This document shows, piece by piece, positions 1 to 8,699 of a DNA stretch of 55,086 bases (its first letter is position 1; the number at the start of each line of letters is the position of its first letter). Source of the DNA: an uncultured Pontibacter sp. Lineage in GTDB: Bacteria; Bacteroidota; Bacteroidia; Cytophagales; Hymenobacteraceae. The stretch is from contig NZ_CANLZM010000019.1 of the NCBI RefSeq assembly GCF_947495565.1, positions 1 through 55,086 of the forward strand. Direction: 5' to 3'. The notes beneath the pieces were generated by a model. That model saw only the letters and a program-made list of their open reading frames with translations. It searched no databases and was not told the DNA's origin. A program made the position numbers and the translations under genes.

Positions 1-1
1 G

Positions 2-430
2 GACCTGGCCGACAGGAAAGTGGTCGGCTGGGCGCTGAGTGAGACCATGGAGGCGGAGGCGACCACGGTGGCCGCCTTTCAGATGGCCATCAGAAACAGG
101 CCTGCATTTTATTCCCTTTTGTTTCACTCTGACCGGGGCGTGCAGTACGCCTGCAGTGCCTTTCGGGAGCAGCTGGAGGGGAAACCAGTGCTGCAGAGTA
201 TGAGCCGAAAGGGCAGCTGCTGGGACAATGCAGTGACTGAGAGCTTCTTTAAGACGATGAAAACGGAGATGGTCTACCACCACCAATTCACCACCAGGCA
301 CGAGGCCCGGCTGGCTGTGTTTGAGTACATTGCGAGTTTCTACAACCGGAAAAGGAGGCATTCAGCACTTGGCTACCTGCCCCCTTGCCAGTATGAAGAA
401 TGGTTATACCAACAAGGTATGGCTGCCTAA
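2..430 (+). CDS. IS3-family transposase OrfB, C-terminal part (cut by window edge)
   Basis: This is the C-terminal half of a DDE integrase-type transposase that cuts and joins the ends of an IS3-family element. The reading frame is open from base 2, so the true start lies left of the window; the first in-frame GTG at 20 is internal. The motif FHSDRGVQY carries the second catalytic Asp, and DNAVTESFFKTMKTE carries the catalytic Glu 35 residues downstream, which is the normal IS3 spacing. The YNRKRRHSALGYLPP motif near the end is also typical of IS3 OrfB. The right end of the element probably falls near 462, where TTGCAATTCCA occurs, but the other inverted repeat is outside the window. Family assignment is firm; whether the complete copy is active cannot be seen. 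Confidence 0.93.
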   Translation, partial: DLADRKVVGWALSETMEAEATTVAAFQMAIRNRPAFYSLLFHSDRGVQYACSAFREQLEGKPVLQSMSRKGSCWDNAVTESFFKTMKTEMVYHHQFTTRHEARLAVFEYIASFYNRKRRHSALGYLPPCQYEEWLYQQGMAA

Positions 431-480
431 GATAAAGTCTCCAGTAAACTATTGCAATTCCACTTCGGGAGGTACCTAAA

Positions 481-616
481 AAATATACAGTCGGTTGCTC
501 TCGGTTGCTTGCCACTGTCCCAAGCCAGACTCTAACCCCTGGCACCCGAATAGCAAAGGCTTTTCAAACCAATCTGCCTCCGCATTTGAGTGTATCAAAA
601 TACCTCCAAATTTTGA
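481..616 (-). repeat. Composite intergenic repeat, module alpha, copy 1
   Basis: This stretch matches, as reverse complement, the stretches at 11212-11425 and 12640-12770. Shared landmarks are TTCGGGTGCCAGGGGTT, the string GAGAGCAACCGA, and GTATTTTGATACAC. No coding sense is visible in any frame. It directly adjoins module beta (617-870), so the two form one composite unit here. Confidence 0.7.
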
Positions 617-870
617 GATAGTTGATTCACCCCTGGCAGAGACAGATTTGTCGCTACCCCTGGCACGTAGATTCCGGTTTTATTTTGGGTTGGTTCGCGT
701 GTGGTACACTGGCAAATAGCCTGCTTTATGTCAGTAAAGGTTGGTTGAAGCGCAGTGCCAGTATGATAGAGAATCCTGCTAAGGGAGTCCAGGATGAGAG
801 AATTACAGCGTCAAGCTAAAGATTAGGTTTTTCGTTGTCAGGTTTGATTTGTGTCTGACAGCGGTTTGAT
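617..870 (+). repeat. Composite intergenic repeat, module beta, copy 1
   Basis: This copy matches an inverted copy at 12175-12400 and a partial direct copy at 12436-12530. Shared landmarks are GAGACAGATTTGTCGCTACC, GCGTGTGGTAC, GCGCAGTGCCAGTA and GAATCCTGCT, followed by a GGTTTGATTTGTGT segment. The copies are diverged but alignable by eye. The sequence is rich in GGTTTG/CAAACC. It does not look coding. Confidence 0.75.
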
Positions 871-878
871 GGTCCCGG

Positions 879-918
879 AAATAGTGGGTTTGTTGAGACA
901 TCATCAAACCCACTATTT
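879..918. terminator. Hairpin after the repeat block
   Basis: Perfect 14-base arms AAATAGTGGGTTTG (879-892) and CAAACCCACTATTT (905-918) enclose a 12-base loop. Flanking ATGGT and ACCAT extend the pairing after a bulge. It lies downstream of the zinc-ribbon gene on the minus strand and downstream of the IS3 gene on the plus strand. A terminator role is therefore plausible, but there is no clear T-run. Confidence 0.45.
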
Positions 919-1009
919 ACCATAACGTGTGTTATAGCGCTCCCCTGCAGGACAAGTCGGAGAACGGCAGCAGGAGCCAAGGAAGACTGTGCCAGCAAGA
1001 GCTTCTGCC

Positions 1010-1480
1010 TCACCTGACGCACTCAAAGTGGTGTGTCGCCTTGGCTACAGCCACAGGGGGCAGCCTAAAGCACCCACGCCTTGCCACATCGGCAGCGCCA
1101 TCACCGGCCCCGTCCATATAAGGCTGCCAGTTCACGATCAGCACCTTCTCCTCGGGCAGGAGCATGTAGCCGTAGTCGTAGCAGAGATGGTAGGTGTTGC
1201 CGCGCTGGGTGCGGTACAATCGGGTCAGGTAGCGGAAGTCAAAGCCCGCTAGCTCCAGGTACTGGCGGGGGATGGTGGTCTTGCCCTGCGGGCTGAGCTG
1301 GCGGAGGATGCTGCGGTTCCTGCGCAGGGCCGCGTTAACCCGCTGAACCCTTCGCTCGCCCTGGTTTTGCTGCTTTGCCTTGTTGTTTACCAGGTAGCGG
1401 CACTGGTCGGAGCAGTAGCGCTTGTCGCTTCTGCCTGCCATTCCTCCACCGCACTCCAGGCATGTCCTGTCCTGTTTCAT
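1010..1480 (-). CDS. Small zinc-ribbon protein, divergent from the tyrosine recombinase
   Basis: The 156-residue product begins with CLECGGGMAGRSDKRYCSDQC, a Cys2-Cys2 zinc ribbon that probably binds one zinc ion. A basic segment and a conserved-looking region with LRRNRSIL and YDYGYMLLPEEKVLIVNWQPYM follow. This resembles a Bacteroidota family of about 120 residues known to me only as small hypothetical zinc-ribbon proteins. The last 35 or so residues after WQPYM are low in recognisable features, so the native stop may have been lost and the frame read on. The start is ATG at 1480, close to a 12-base inverted repeat shared with the divergent recombinase promoter region. DNA binding is an inference from the zinc ribbon and context; the function is unknown. 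Confidence 0.6.
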   Translation of the reverse strand: MKQDRTCLECGGGMAGRSDKRYCSDQCRYLVNNKAKQQNQGERRVQRVNAALRRNRSILRQLSPQGKTTIPRQYLELAGFDFRYLTRLYRTQRGNTYHLCYDYGYMLLPEEKVLIVNWQPYMDGAGDGAADVARRGCFRLPPVAVAKATHHFECVR

Positions 1481-1488
1481 TGGTAAAG

Positions 1489-1534
1489 CGTGTTATTACC
1501 CGTGTATAAACGGATCTACTTAGGTAATAACACG
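1489..1534. promoter_or_regulatory. Inverted repeat between divergent genes: operator or recombination site
   Basis: Perfect 12-base arms CGTGTTATTACC (1489-1500) and GGTAATAACACG (1523-1534) are separated by 22 bases. A second, overlapping inverted pair is TACCCGTG (1497-1504) and CACGGGTA (1531-1538). The site sits between the start of the zinc-ribbon gene and the recombinase start at 1586. A shared operator or a site bound by the recombinase are both possible. Confidence 0.5.
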
Positions 1535-1585
1535 GGTACGGGAAGAGAAGGTTTTACCTTAGCAGTTGTAACTAGCTCATTTGTC

Positions 1586-3032
1586 ATGGCTTACCCTGCT
1601 CAACTACCCGTTCTGTTTCTCAACCCGCTGGACCACGTGGGGAGACGGTTTATCCGCGTCTGGCACAAGCCCAATCCTTTCATATCCAAACGCCTGAAAG
1701 AAGCCAACTGGATCCGCTACAGTAAAAGCTATAAGTGCTTTGTGATGCACCGCACCAGTCAAGCCATCGAGATGACGCACCAGCACTTTCAGGGGCTGGC
1801 CAAGGTGGATACCAGGTATTTGTACAGGCGCCTGCGGCCTGCGGAAGGGGCTGCGATCCTACAACAGGGCAAGCAACTGGCAGAACCCCTAGAAAAGGTG
1901 CCTGTACGTCCCGTGGTGCGCCTGCAGCCCCTGGAGCACCAGGGCAGCAATACGTGCAGCTCAGCTACCCCTACAGCAAGGAGATTTACGCGGTGCTAAA
2001 GAAGAGCCAGGTAGCACAGTGGCTTAATTACATGCAGTGCTTTGTGATCAGTACAGAAAGCAGCAGTTTCCACACGCTGCTTACAGAACTGGAGCCTGTA
2101 GCCCAGCTGTGGCTGGCGCAGACGATGCAGGTCAAGGACATGTCCCTGCAGGCCAGGCTCTGGGAGCAGAGTTATAGCAAGAGGGATGGTTATATGCCTT
2201 GCCCGCTGCCGTACCTTGAGAAGCTGTTTCTCTTGAACTACAGCCTGAGCACCATCCGCACCTACCACAGCCTGCTGCTGCGCTTTCTCGACGCGCATAA
2301 GGCAAAGGTACTGGAGGTGATCCATAAGTTCTCAGAGGAAGAGATCAACGCTTACCACCGCCAGATGGTGCAGGCCGGCACCTACTCCGTCTCGTTCGTG
2401 AACCAGTCGATCAACGCCGTCAAATTCTATTACCAGCGCGTGCTGCTGCGTCACGAGGTGCAGTTAAACCAGGTGGAGCGGCCAGAGAAGCCCGAGCGCC
2501 TTCCCCAGGTGCTCAGCAAGCAGGATGTGTTGAAGATTTTGACGGTGACAGAGAACCTGAAGCACCGCTGCCTGCTGCAGCTCCTTTACGCCGGGGGCTG
2601 CGAATAGGGGAGGTGATCAACCTCCGGCTAACGGACGTGCAGTCGGAGCGTAACCTGCTCCTCATACGTGGGGGCAAGGGAAAGAAGGACCGCACCACGC
2701 TGCTCTCGCAGAAGCTGCTGGAGAACCTCAGGGCCTACTACAGGGTCTACAGGCCGAAGGTGTGGCTGTTCGAGGGGCAAACGGGCGGCCAGTACACGGT
2801 GGAGAGCATCCGCAATGTGTTCCGGGCCAGCAAGGAGAAGGCCGGGGTGAAGGCGCCCGTCACGCCCCACGCGCTGCGCCACTCCTTTGCCACCCACCTG
2901 CTCGAGCAGGGAACGGATCTAAGGTACATCCAGGTGCTGCTGGGGCACAGGAGCAGCAAGACCACCGAGATCTACACCCACATCACCACCCATGCCTTGG
3001 ATAAAATCGTCAACCCGCTGGATAATCTGTAG
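1586..3032 (+). pseudogene. Tyrosine recombinase (XerD-like phage integrase family), two frameshifts
   Basis: The coding sense runs through three successive frames. The first begins at ATG 1586 (MAYPAQLPVLFLNPLDHVG) and fades near 1945-1952. The second covers the SAM-like core-binding domain (YLEKLFLLNYSLSTIRTYHS) and ends at TAG 2605-2607. The third carries the C-terminal catalytic domain, with HALRHSFATHLLEQG (His-x-x-Arg) and LLGHRSSKTTEIYTHIT (final His and the nucleophile Tyr). Both shifts fit loss of one base. At the second, one extra G in the run at 2593-2597 would restore GGLRIGEVINL, which holds the first catalytic Arg. The intact protein would be about 480 residues and would make site-specific strand exchanges. 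As read it is inactive, unless these are homopolymer sequencing errors. Confidence 0.85.
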
Positions 3033-3221
3033 CATTTTGCTACATTAGCTAAAACATATATGCTTATGCACATAGCCCTCAACAGTACCGGAACCAACCA
3101 GCAAGCGAGCCCTAAAGCAAGCTGCAGCAGTTACGTACATAGTGCAGATAAGCGTATATTTTCGTTTATCCAGTAGTTAGCGGTTATTGCATACACGTAC
3201 CCCACTTCATTAAGGCAGAAA

Positions 3222-3839
3222 ATGTCAATAAATAAGATCCATCACATAGCAGGCCTGACAATAACAGCTTTTGTAGGAATTCATTTATTTAATCACTTGG
3301 TGAGCATTGGGGGTGCTGATAGGCATGTTGAAATGATGCATACTCTTCGGCCCTTTTATCGGAACATTTTTGTAGAATCAATTTTATTATTTGCCTTATT
3401 TGTCCAAATTGTTTCAGGACTAAAACTTTTTAAAGAAAACAGAAAATCAGCAACTTCGCAATTTGATAAACTACAACTCTGGACAGGACTTTATCTGGCG
3501 ATTTTTTTCATTATCCATTTAAGTGCTGTTTTTAGTGGACGACATTTTTTGCATCTAGACACCAACTTTTATTTTGGAGCAGCAGGATTAAATTCGCTTC
3601 CTTTCAACTTGTTTTTTATACCCTATTACGGCCTTGCCATCGTTTCATTTTTCGGGCACATAGCATCAATTCATAGTAAAAAAATGAAACAGTCAATTTT
3701 TGGTTTGTCTCCAAACAAACAATCGTTCGCAATCTTAACTTTTGGAATTATTCTGACCATTGTAATATTTTACGGACTTACAAATCATTTTCAAGGAGTA
3801 ACGATCCCAAAAGAATACGAAGTTTTAATCGGAAAATAA
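3222..3839 (+). CDS. Five-helix membrane protein, cytochrome b/fumarate reductase subunit-like
   Basis: The 205-residue product has five predicted membrane helices, roughly residues 10-30, 48-68, 88-108, 128-148 and 168-186. Histidines lie in or near helices 1, 3 and 4 (HHIAG, IHLFNH, IIHLSA, HIASIH). That pattern resembles the di-haem membrane anchors of the succinate dehydrogenase/fumarate reductase cytochrome b group, but no flavoprotein or iron-sulfur subunit is nearby. The gene is clearly more AT-rich than the recombinase before it, and so are the two genes after it. This fits acquisition as a cassette-like block. The start is ATG at 3222. Membrane location is well supported; the redox role is inference. 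Confidence 0.7.
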   Translation: MSINKIHHIAGLTITAFVGIHLFNHLVSIGGADRHVEMMHTLRPFYRNIFVESILLFALFVQIVSGLKLFKENRKSATSQFDKLQLWTGLYLAIFFIIHLSAVFSGRHFLHLDTNFYFGAAGLNSLPFNLFFIPYYGLAIVSFFGHIASIHSKKMKQSIFGLSPNKQSFAILTFGIILTIVIFYGLTNHFQGVTIPKEYEVLIGK

Positions 3840-3896
3840 AAAAACGAACCATTAGTAGTCATTGAAATCGACCTTATTCAATATACAGAAGAACAT

Positions 3897-4457
3897 ATGA
3901 AATGCAATGGTCAGGTATGCAGCATTCCTGCTAAATCAATCTTAAAAAAAGACTCTAAGTTGTATGACTATACTGACAGTTACCAAAGTTTTTTTTCCGA
4001 CACTGAAGGGGAAATTGACTCAACAAAAATTGGGATATTGTTTTTTTCAGGCAAGTCTAAATTGGGGAATACACTATTCGCAATAAGAAACAAAATTGTT
4101 GGTTTGTTTGGTTTAAAAACATCAGGACAAACAAGTAACAAGCAGAAACTGCTGGACAATTTTAAATGCGTGCCAGGGGATCAACTTGGCCTTTTTAAAG
4201 TATATGACAAAACAGAAAACGAAGTTGTATTAGGCGAAGATGACAAACATTTAGATTTCAGGGTTTCATTATTTTTGGACAAACTTCTGGACGACGCAGA
4301 CAAAAAAAGTTTGACGATAACAACGACAGTAAAATTCAATAACTTCTTCGGGCGCGTTTATTTTTTGATCGTGAGGCCTTTTCATAAACTTATTGTTCAG
4401 GCAATGTTAAAAGGCATTCTTAAGCGAATCGAAAATGAAAAGGCAACCAACCGCTAA
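3897..4457 (+). CDS. DUF2867-family protein
   Basis: The 186-residue soluble protein has a C-terminal segment GRVYFLIVRPFHKLIVQAM and a central region VSLFLDKLLDDADKKSLTITT that resemble DUF2867. This family is often found alone or fused to NAD-dependent epimerase-like proteins, and its activity is not known to me. There is no signal peptide or membrane helix. The gene starts at ATG 3897, 57 bases after the membrane protein stop, so the two may be co-transcribed. Its stop codon TAA (4455-4457) lies inside the first box of an attC-like site, the usual arrangement for a gene cassette. Base composition is AT-rich like its neighbours. Confidence 0.65.
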   Translation: MKCNGQVCSIPAKSILKKDSKLYDYTDSYQSFFSDTEGEIDSTKIGILFFSGKSKLGNTLFAIRNKIVGLFGLKTSGQTSNKQKLLDNFKCVPGDQLGLFKVYDKTENEVVLGEDDKHLDFRVSLFLDKLLDDADKKSLTITTTVKFNNFFGRVYFLIVRPFHKLIVQAMLKGILKRIENEKATNR

Positions 4458-4580
4458 CAAGGGGTTGATAGTATGCCCGGGTTATATGCAGCCGGTTCAT
4501 TCTACTTTTTAATTACTTTAATGCTGTCCGAGGGTGAAGGGCTATTCACCGGGCACAACTCAAACCCACAACCGTTATGG
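4452..4580 (+). other. attC-like recombination site (gene-cassette boundary)
   Basis: The site opens with CGCTAACAAGGGGTTGA and TGCCCGG and closes with CCGGGCA, CAACTCAAACCCACAACC and GTTATGG. The reverse complement of the right half aligns with the left half at TAAC, GGGTT-GA and GCCCGG, so single strands would fold into an imperfect hairpin with outer boxes TAAC/GTTA. The size, 129 bases, is inside the usual attC range. It also begins within the stop codon of the upstream gene and ends just before the next gene, as cassette sites do. The GTTATGG box departs slightly from the GTTRRRY consensus. Confidence 0.55.
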
Positions 4581-4600
4581 GCAATAAAAAACCTAAAAAA

Positions 4601-5728
4601 ATGAAGTTAATTATACTTTTGATTCTTGGAATTACAATTTCAAGTTGCAATAAACATTCAAATGACATTACTAATAGCAAAACTGATCCTGTTAAGATTT
4701 CAATTGAAAAAAATGCCGATTCTCTGCTTCTTGATCCTAAAATAAATTCAGTTTCAATTGGTATTTATAAAGATGGAAAAATCTATACAGGGCATTTTGG
4801 AGAATTGGATAAGGGAATAGGGAATACACCAACAGATGCAACATTATATGAAATTGCTTCTGTTAGCAAATCTTTCACAGGGACTTTGGTCGCTCAAGCA
4901 ATTCTCGATAAGAAAATCAATTTGAACGATGATATTCGAAAGTATCTTGATGGAGATTTTTCGAACTTAGAATACAATAATAGTCCTATAAAAATAAAGC
5001 ACCTTATTACGCATACTTCTGGACTTCCGAGATCCTTACCAACAAGTATAGATGCCCTCTTCGACAATATTGATGAGAACCTGCCATTTAAAATATATGA
5101 GATAGAAAAAAACTATAGTAAAACTCAATTTTTGGGTGACTTGCAAACTGTAAAAATTGCTACTATACCTGGAACTAGCTTTAACTATTCAAATGCTGAT
5201 ACAGAGGTAATGGCTCACATTTTAGAAAAAGTATATAAAATGACTTATGACCAGTTATTACAAAAATTTATTTGTAAACCAGCTGGAATGAAAGACACTA
5301 AAGTGAAATTATCAGCAGAAGAATCAAAAAGGTTAGCAAATGGCTATGGAGAAACTAATAAACTAGTGCCTCATTTCGCAAATACTTTATGGGGAGCAGA
5401 TGGTGGTATAAAATCAACCACTTCTGATTTAGTAAATTATATGAAGTTTCAGCTTGATAGCACCAATTTAGCAGCAGCAGAATCTCATCAATTGCTTTTT
5501 GCTGAAAATGATATACAAATAGGGTACTTGTGGCCAATAATTAATAACGCTGAAGATGGTGTCTACTACAACATTCACGGTGGTGCATTTGGTACACAAA
5601 ACTACTTTCTGATTATTCCTAAGTATAATTTAGGAGTTTCCATAATTACAAATCAAAGTGGACCTGAAACACAAGACAAACTATGGAATACGATGAAAAA
5701 CTTACTAACTGACATAAAGAAATTATAA
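4601..5728 (+). CDS. Serine hydrolase lipoprotein, beta-lactamase class C/PBP-like fold
   Basis: From ATG 4601 the product begins MKLIILLILGITISSC, a lipoprotein signal peptide whose Cys would be lipidated. An upstream in-frame ATG at 4577 would add eight charged residues before the signal and is less likely. The catalytic motifs of the class C beta-lactamase/D-Ala-D-Ala-peptidase superfamily are visible: SVSK (Ser-x-x-Lys) in ASVSKSFTGTL, YSN in FNYSNAD, and HGG in place of KTG near the C-terminus. The likely role is a periplasmic or surface esterase or peptidase; lactamase activity cannot be inferred. The gene follows the attC-like site and is AT-rich. Just after its stop, CCCATAACA (about 5732-5740) could be the first box of a second, truncated attC. 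Confidence 0.85.
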   Translation: MKLIILLILGITISSCNKHSNDITNSKTDPVKISIEKNADSLLLDPKINSVSIGIYKDGKIYTGHFGELDKGIGNTPTDATLYEIASVSKSFTGTLVAQAILDKKINLNDDIRKYLDGDFSNLEYNNSPIKIKHLITHTSGLPRSLPTSIDALFDNIDENLPFKIYEIEKNYSKTQFLGDLQTVKIATIPGTSFNYSNADTEVMAHILEKVYKMTYDQLLQKFICKPAGMKDTKVKLSAEESKRLANGYGETNKLVPHFANTLWGADGGIKSTTSDLVNYMKFQLDSTNLAAAESHQLLFAENDIQIGYLWPIINNAEDGVYYNIHGGAFGTQNYFLIIPKYNLGVSIITNQSGPETQDKLWNTMKNLLTDIKKL

Positions 5729-5813
5729 AATCCCATAACATTATATAAAAGCCAGCCTCGGCCGCCGGCCTAGTCCTGAAATAGGTTTACAGAGTGTATC
5801 ACAATTCCTCCGT

Positions 5814-7467
5814 GGCTGTTGCACAACTGTCTGCATACAACCGTAAGCATATAGGTTAAACCTTTGGTGGTATGCAGGGTAGGAAGACTTTCAAGGATGA
5901 GAAGGAGCTGCACTTCTCGCTCTCGGCGCACGTGCCGGAGCACAACTTTTACTGACAACTCAAGCAGCAGCTGGACCTTTCGTTTCTCTACGAGCTGACG
6001 GAGGAACTCTACGGACGTTGTGGCCAGCAGTCCATCGACCCGGTGGTGTTCTTCAAGCTCTGCCTGGTGGGCTACCTGGAGAACATCGCCTCGGACCGGC
6101 GCCTGATCGAGCACTGCAGCCTGCGGCTGGACCTGCTCTACTTCCTGGATTATCAGCTCGACGAGCCGCTGCCATGGCACTCCACCCTTTGCCGCACCCG
6201 ACAGCTTTACCCCGAAGCCCTGTTTGAGTCGCTGTTTGACAAGATCTTCAGCCTGTGCGTGGAGAAGGGCATGGTAAAAGGGGATACACAAGCCATAGAC
6301 TCAGCCCCGGTCAAGGCCAATGCTTCCATGGAGAGCCTGGTTTTGAAACAAGTTGCCTTGCCTGTAGAAAGTCACCACCTGATAAACAGTGTCGAGAACC
6401 CGAAGATGGAGGCTAGTGCCAATCCTTCTTCGGGACAGTTCATCACTGCGCCTGACCACCAACTGAAGCGGTTGGCCAGGCGCCAGCAGCGGCTGAACGA
6501 GCGCCCCGCAGGGGCCATCGGATCAACCAATGAGAAAGCCCAGTTGCTGAGCAACAAGACGCACTACTCCCCGCACGATCCCGATGCCCGCATTTCTGTA
6601 AAGCCTGGCAAAGCCAGGAAACTGAACTACCACTGCAGCATGGCCGTGGACACGGCCAGAGGTGTCATCTCCCACATCCGTTCGGACTTCGCCGACGGCC
6701 GGGACAGCCAGCACCTGCCTTCCCTGGTGACGCAGGTGCAAAGCAGGTTGAAAGCGAATGCGCTGCTGATGCAGGACCTGCTGGCCGATGCCGGCTACTC
6801 CAACGGCTCCAACTATTCCATGCTCGAGCAGCAGGGCATCATAGGGTGGATACCAGTGTTCGGAAAGTATAAGCCGGAGATAGAGGGCTTTCCCTATGAC
6901 AAGGAGGCTGACGAGTACACTTGTCCCATGGGCAAGCCACTGCCATTCAAGGGCTTTGAGCGCAACCTGGACGGCAGGCTGCTGAGAAACTATTGGGCGG
7001 CACCCAGTGACTGCCGGCAGTGCATGAACAAGCCCACCTGCGCCCCAAAGGCACGGTGCCGGAAAATCACCCGAACCGCCTATGACGAGCAGTACCAACG
7101 GGCATACGCCAGGCAGAACAGCAGGCGCGGCAAGCAGATGAGAAGGCTTCGACAGAGTACGGTGGAGCCGGTGTTCGGGAGCCTGGTGCAGCACTACGGC
7201 CTGCGAAGAATCAATGTGCTGGGCAGATCAGGGGCGCATAAGGTCATGCTCCTGGCTGCGGTTGCCTTCAACCTCAAAAAGTACATGAAGTTCAAACCAA
7301 CCAAGTCGGTAAGTATGGCCATAGCGCTGGATGAGGAGCGGCAACAGTCTTTCTTTAGCAGCTTTTTAAGGTTTAGACCATCACTTCTCCAGTTGAATAA
7401 TGTAGGCGGGGTTTTAAAAACCTAAATGAAACAAAACCGAGGGCGAGTAAGAGTTGTGCAACAGCTA
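5814..7467 (+). mobile_element. IS1182-family insertion sequence (defective)
   Basis: Imperfect terminal inverted repeats are visible: GGCTGTTGCACAACT at 5814-5828 and its complement AGTTGTGCAACAGCTA at 7452-7467, with one mismatch. They enclose one transposase reading frame. No convincing target duplication could be identified next to the ends. The transposase has an early stop, so the copy probably cannot move on its own. Confidence 0.8.
5872..7425 (+). pseudogene. IS1182-family transposase with in-frame TGA
   Basis: From ATG 5872 the frame encodes KTFKDEKELHFSLSAHVPEH, then meets TGA at codon 28 (5953-5955), and continues in the same frame to 7425. A single change CGA to TGA would explain it. 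Downstream the protein has the N-terminal IDPVVFFKLCLVGYLENI motif, then DTQAIDSAPVKANAS (first catalytic Asp), LADAGYSNG (second Asp) and RRLRQSTVEPVFGSLVQHYG (Glu), which are hallmarks of IS1182-type DDE transposases. A cysteine cluster (CRQCMNKPTC) sits before the last motif, as usual. The 460 residues from 6043 alone would lack the start of the domain. Confidence 0.85.
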
Positions 7468-7882
7468 CCCCCGTTTTCTGGTACAGAAGCAATGCACGTG
7501 GCAACAGATAGAGCAACAGCCTGCTAAACTGGTATTATAAGTGCTGTAATCAGGTGAATTCATCCCTACAAACAAATCGGAGCCCAATTCCACATATCCG
7601 GGGAGAGGTTTCAGGAATGTTCGCTGCTAATGGGTAGCCGCGACATGACACGAGTTTACACAAATGGATGTGGGTAAAAACACGGTTAATGCATCCTATA
7701 GGGAAACTTTTGCCATACTTTACTGCTTCCTATATACTTAAGTGCTTTTGACCTCCCGATGAGTTTACCCCAACCCTGCGTCAAACCTGCATCAACGTGC
7801 CAAATGGGCGCGCCTGAAATCGCTGTTCGGGAAATGAATACACCCTCTCCTATACAGCCGAGGATGCAAATAGCCAGTCAGA
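7468..7882. other. Intergenic, no gene seen
   Basis: This 415-base gap lies between the IS1182 element and the stop of the outer-membrane protein gene. I see no credible reading frame, RNA gene or strong hairpin here. It may contain the old target region of the insertion. Confidence 0.6.
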
Positions 7883-8692
7883 CTACAGGGGCTGCTCAGA
7901 GCCAAATGTTTTGAGCCTGATCGGGTAGGCAAGGGTTAGGCCTATAAGGGATCCTCTCGCCAGCATTCGGGTGGTGCGGCTTTCCGAATTCATCGAATAA
8001 TCCACGTCTGCCTGTACCATGTCCCGCAAGCCCCGGCTGTAGTACAGGTTCAGCTCCAGGCGCTCCTTGCCGTTATGCAGGTACTGCATGCCGATGCCGA
8101 CACGGACCGAGGCTCCCCACCTGCTTCTGATTGTTACCTCCTCGGCCAAGTCGATACTGTTGGAGGATGGTACGCTTGTGCCTAGTTCCATAACCCCGCT
8201 GTCAAACGTTGATTTATAGTCGATGTAGTCCAGGCTGGTGCCTGCAATGGCATGAAGCCTGAAATTGAAAAGGTAAAGGTTTCGCTCCCTGTTCAGTGGG
8301 AAATAGGTGATGTCCCGAAAAGTATAGAGCGCCTGGAGCGGAAACCGGTGGATGTAGTTGCTCAGGCTGTGCTTTCTTACCGGGCGGGGATACGGGTCAT
8401 TGAGCAGGTGCTCTGGGATGGAGATCTGATAGCCCCAGCCGATGTTGCCCTTGCTCCACCCTGTCTCCAGGCCCCAGATCTCGCTAAGCTTGAGCTGGAG
8501 CGTAACCCCCAAGTTATCGGTGATGTCAAAGTACTTCGGTTTGAAGGTGGAGGCCTTGCCAATGGACCTGTCGTAGCGGGCAAAGGGCACCTGCGCCCCT
8601 ATATGGGGCTTGATGAACAGCTTCTCCTGGGCCTGAGCCCTGAAGGCAAGCAGGAGCAGAAGAAAAGCGATAAATGCTCTAGTGTAATACAT
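7883..8692 (-). CDS. Outer-membrane beta-barrel protein, unknown role
   Basis: The 269-residue product starts with a signal peptide (MYYTRAFIAFLLLLLAFRAQA, cleavage likely after AQA). Alternating hydrophobic and polar beta-strand segments follow, such as LYLFNFRLHAIAGTSLDYIDY and LELNLYYSRGLRDM, and a late strand SLIGLTLAYPIRL. This is the pattern of a small outer-membrane barrel of the OMP_b-brl type. No enzymatic motif is seen. ATG 8692 is only 7 bases from a long hairpin (8700-8743) that separates it from the broken lipoprotein gene upstream, so transcription probably starts within or just after that region. It is likely monocistronic. Substrate or partner unknown. Confidence 0.7.
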   Translation of the reverse strand: MYYTRAFIAFLLLLLAFRAQAQEKLFIKPHIGAQVPFARYDRSIGKASTFKPKYFDITDNLGVTLQLKLSEIWGLETGWSKGNIGWGYQISIPEHLLNDPYPRPVRKHSLSNYIHRFPLQALYTFRDITYFPLNRERNLYLFNFRLHAIAGTSLDYIDYKSTFDSGVMELGTSVPSSNSIDLAEEVTIRSRWGASVRVGIGMQYLHNGKERLELNLYYSRGLRDMVQADVDYSMNSESRTTRMLARGSLIGLTLAYPIRLKTFGSEQPL

Positions 8693-8699
8693 AAGTAAG

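Noticed and set aside
1586..3032. Integron integrase (IntI) for the attC-like site
   Set aside because: No insertion typical of IntI near the second catalytic box is visible; the gene looks like a stand-alone XerD-type recombinase.
6523..7194. 223-codon open frame antisense to the IS1182 transposase
   Set aside because: It is the mirror of a well-supported DDE transposase frame in GC-rich sequence.
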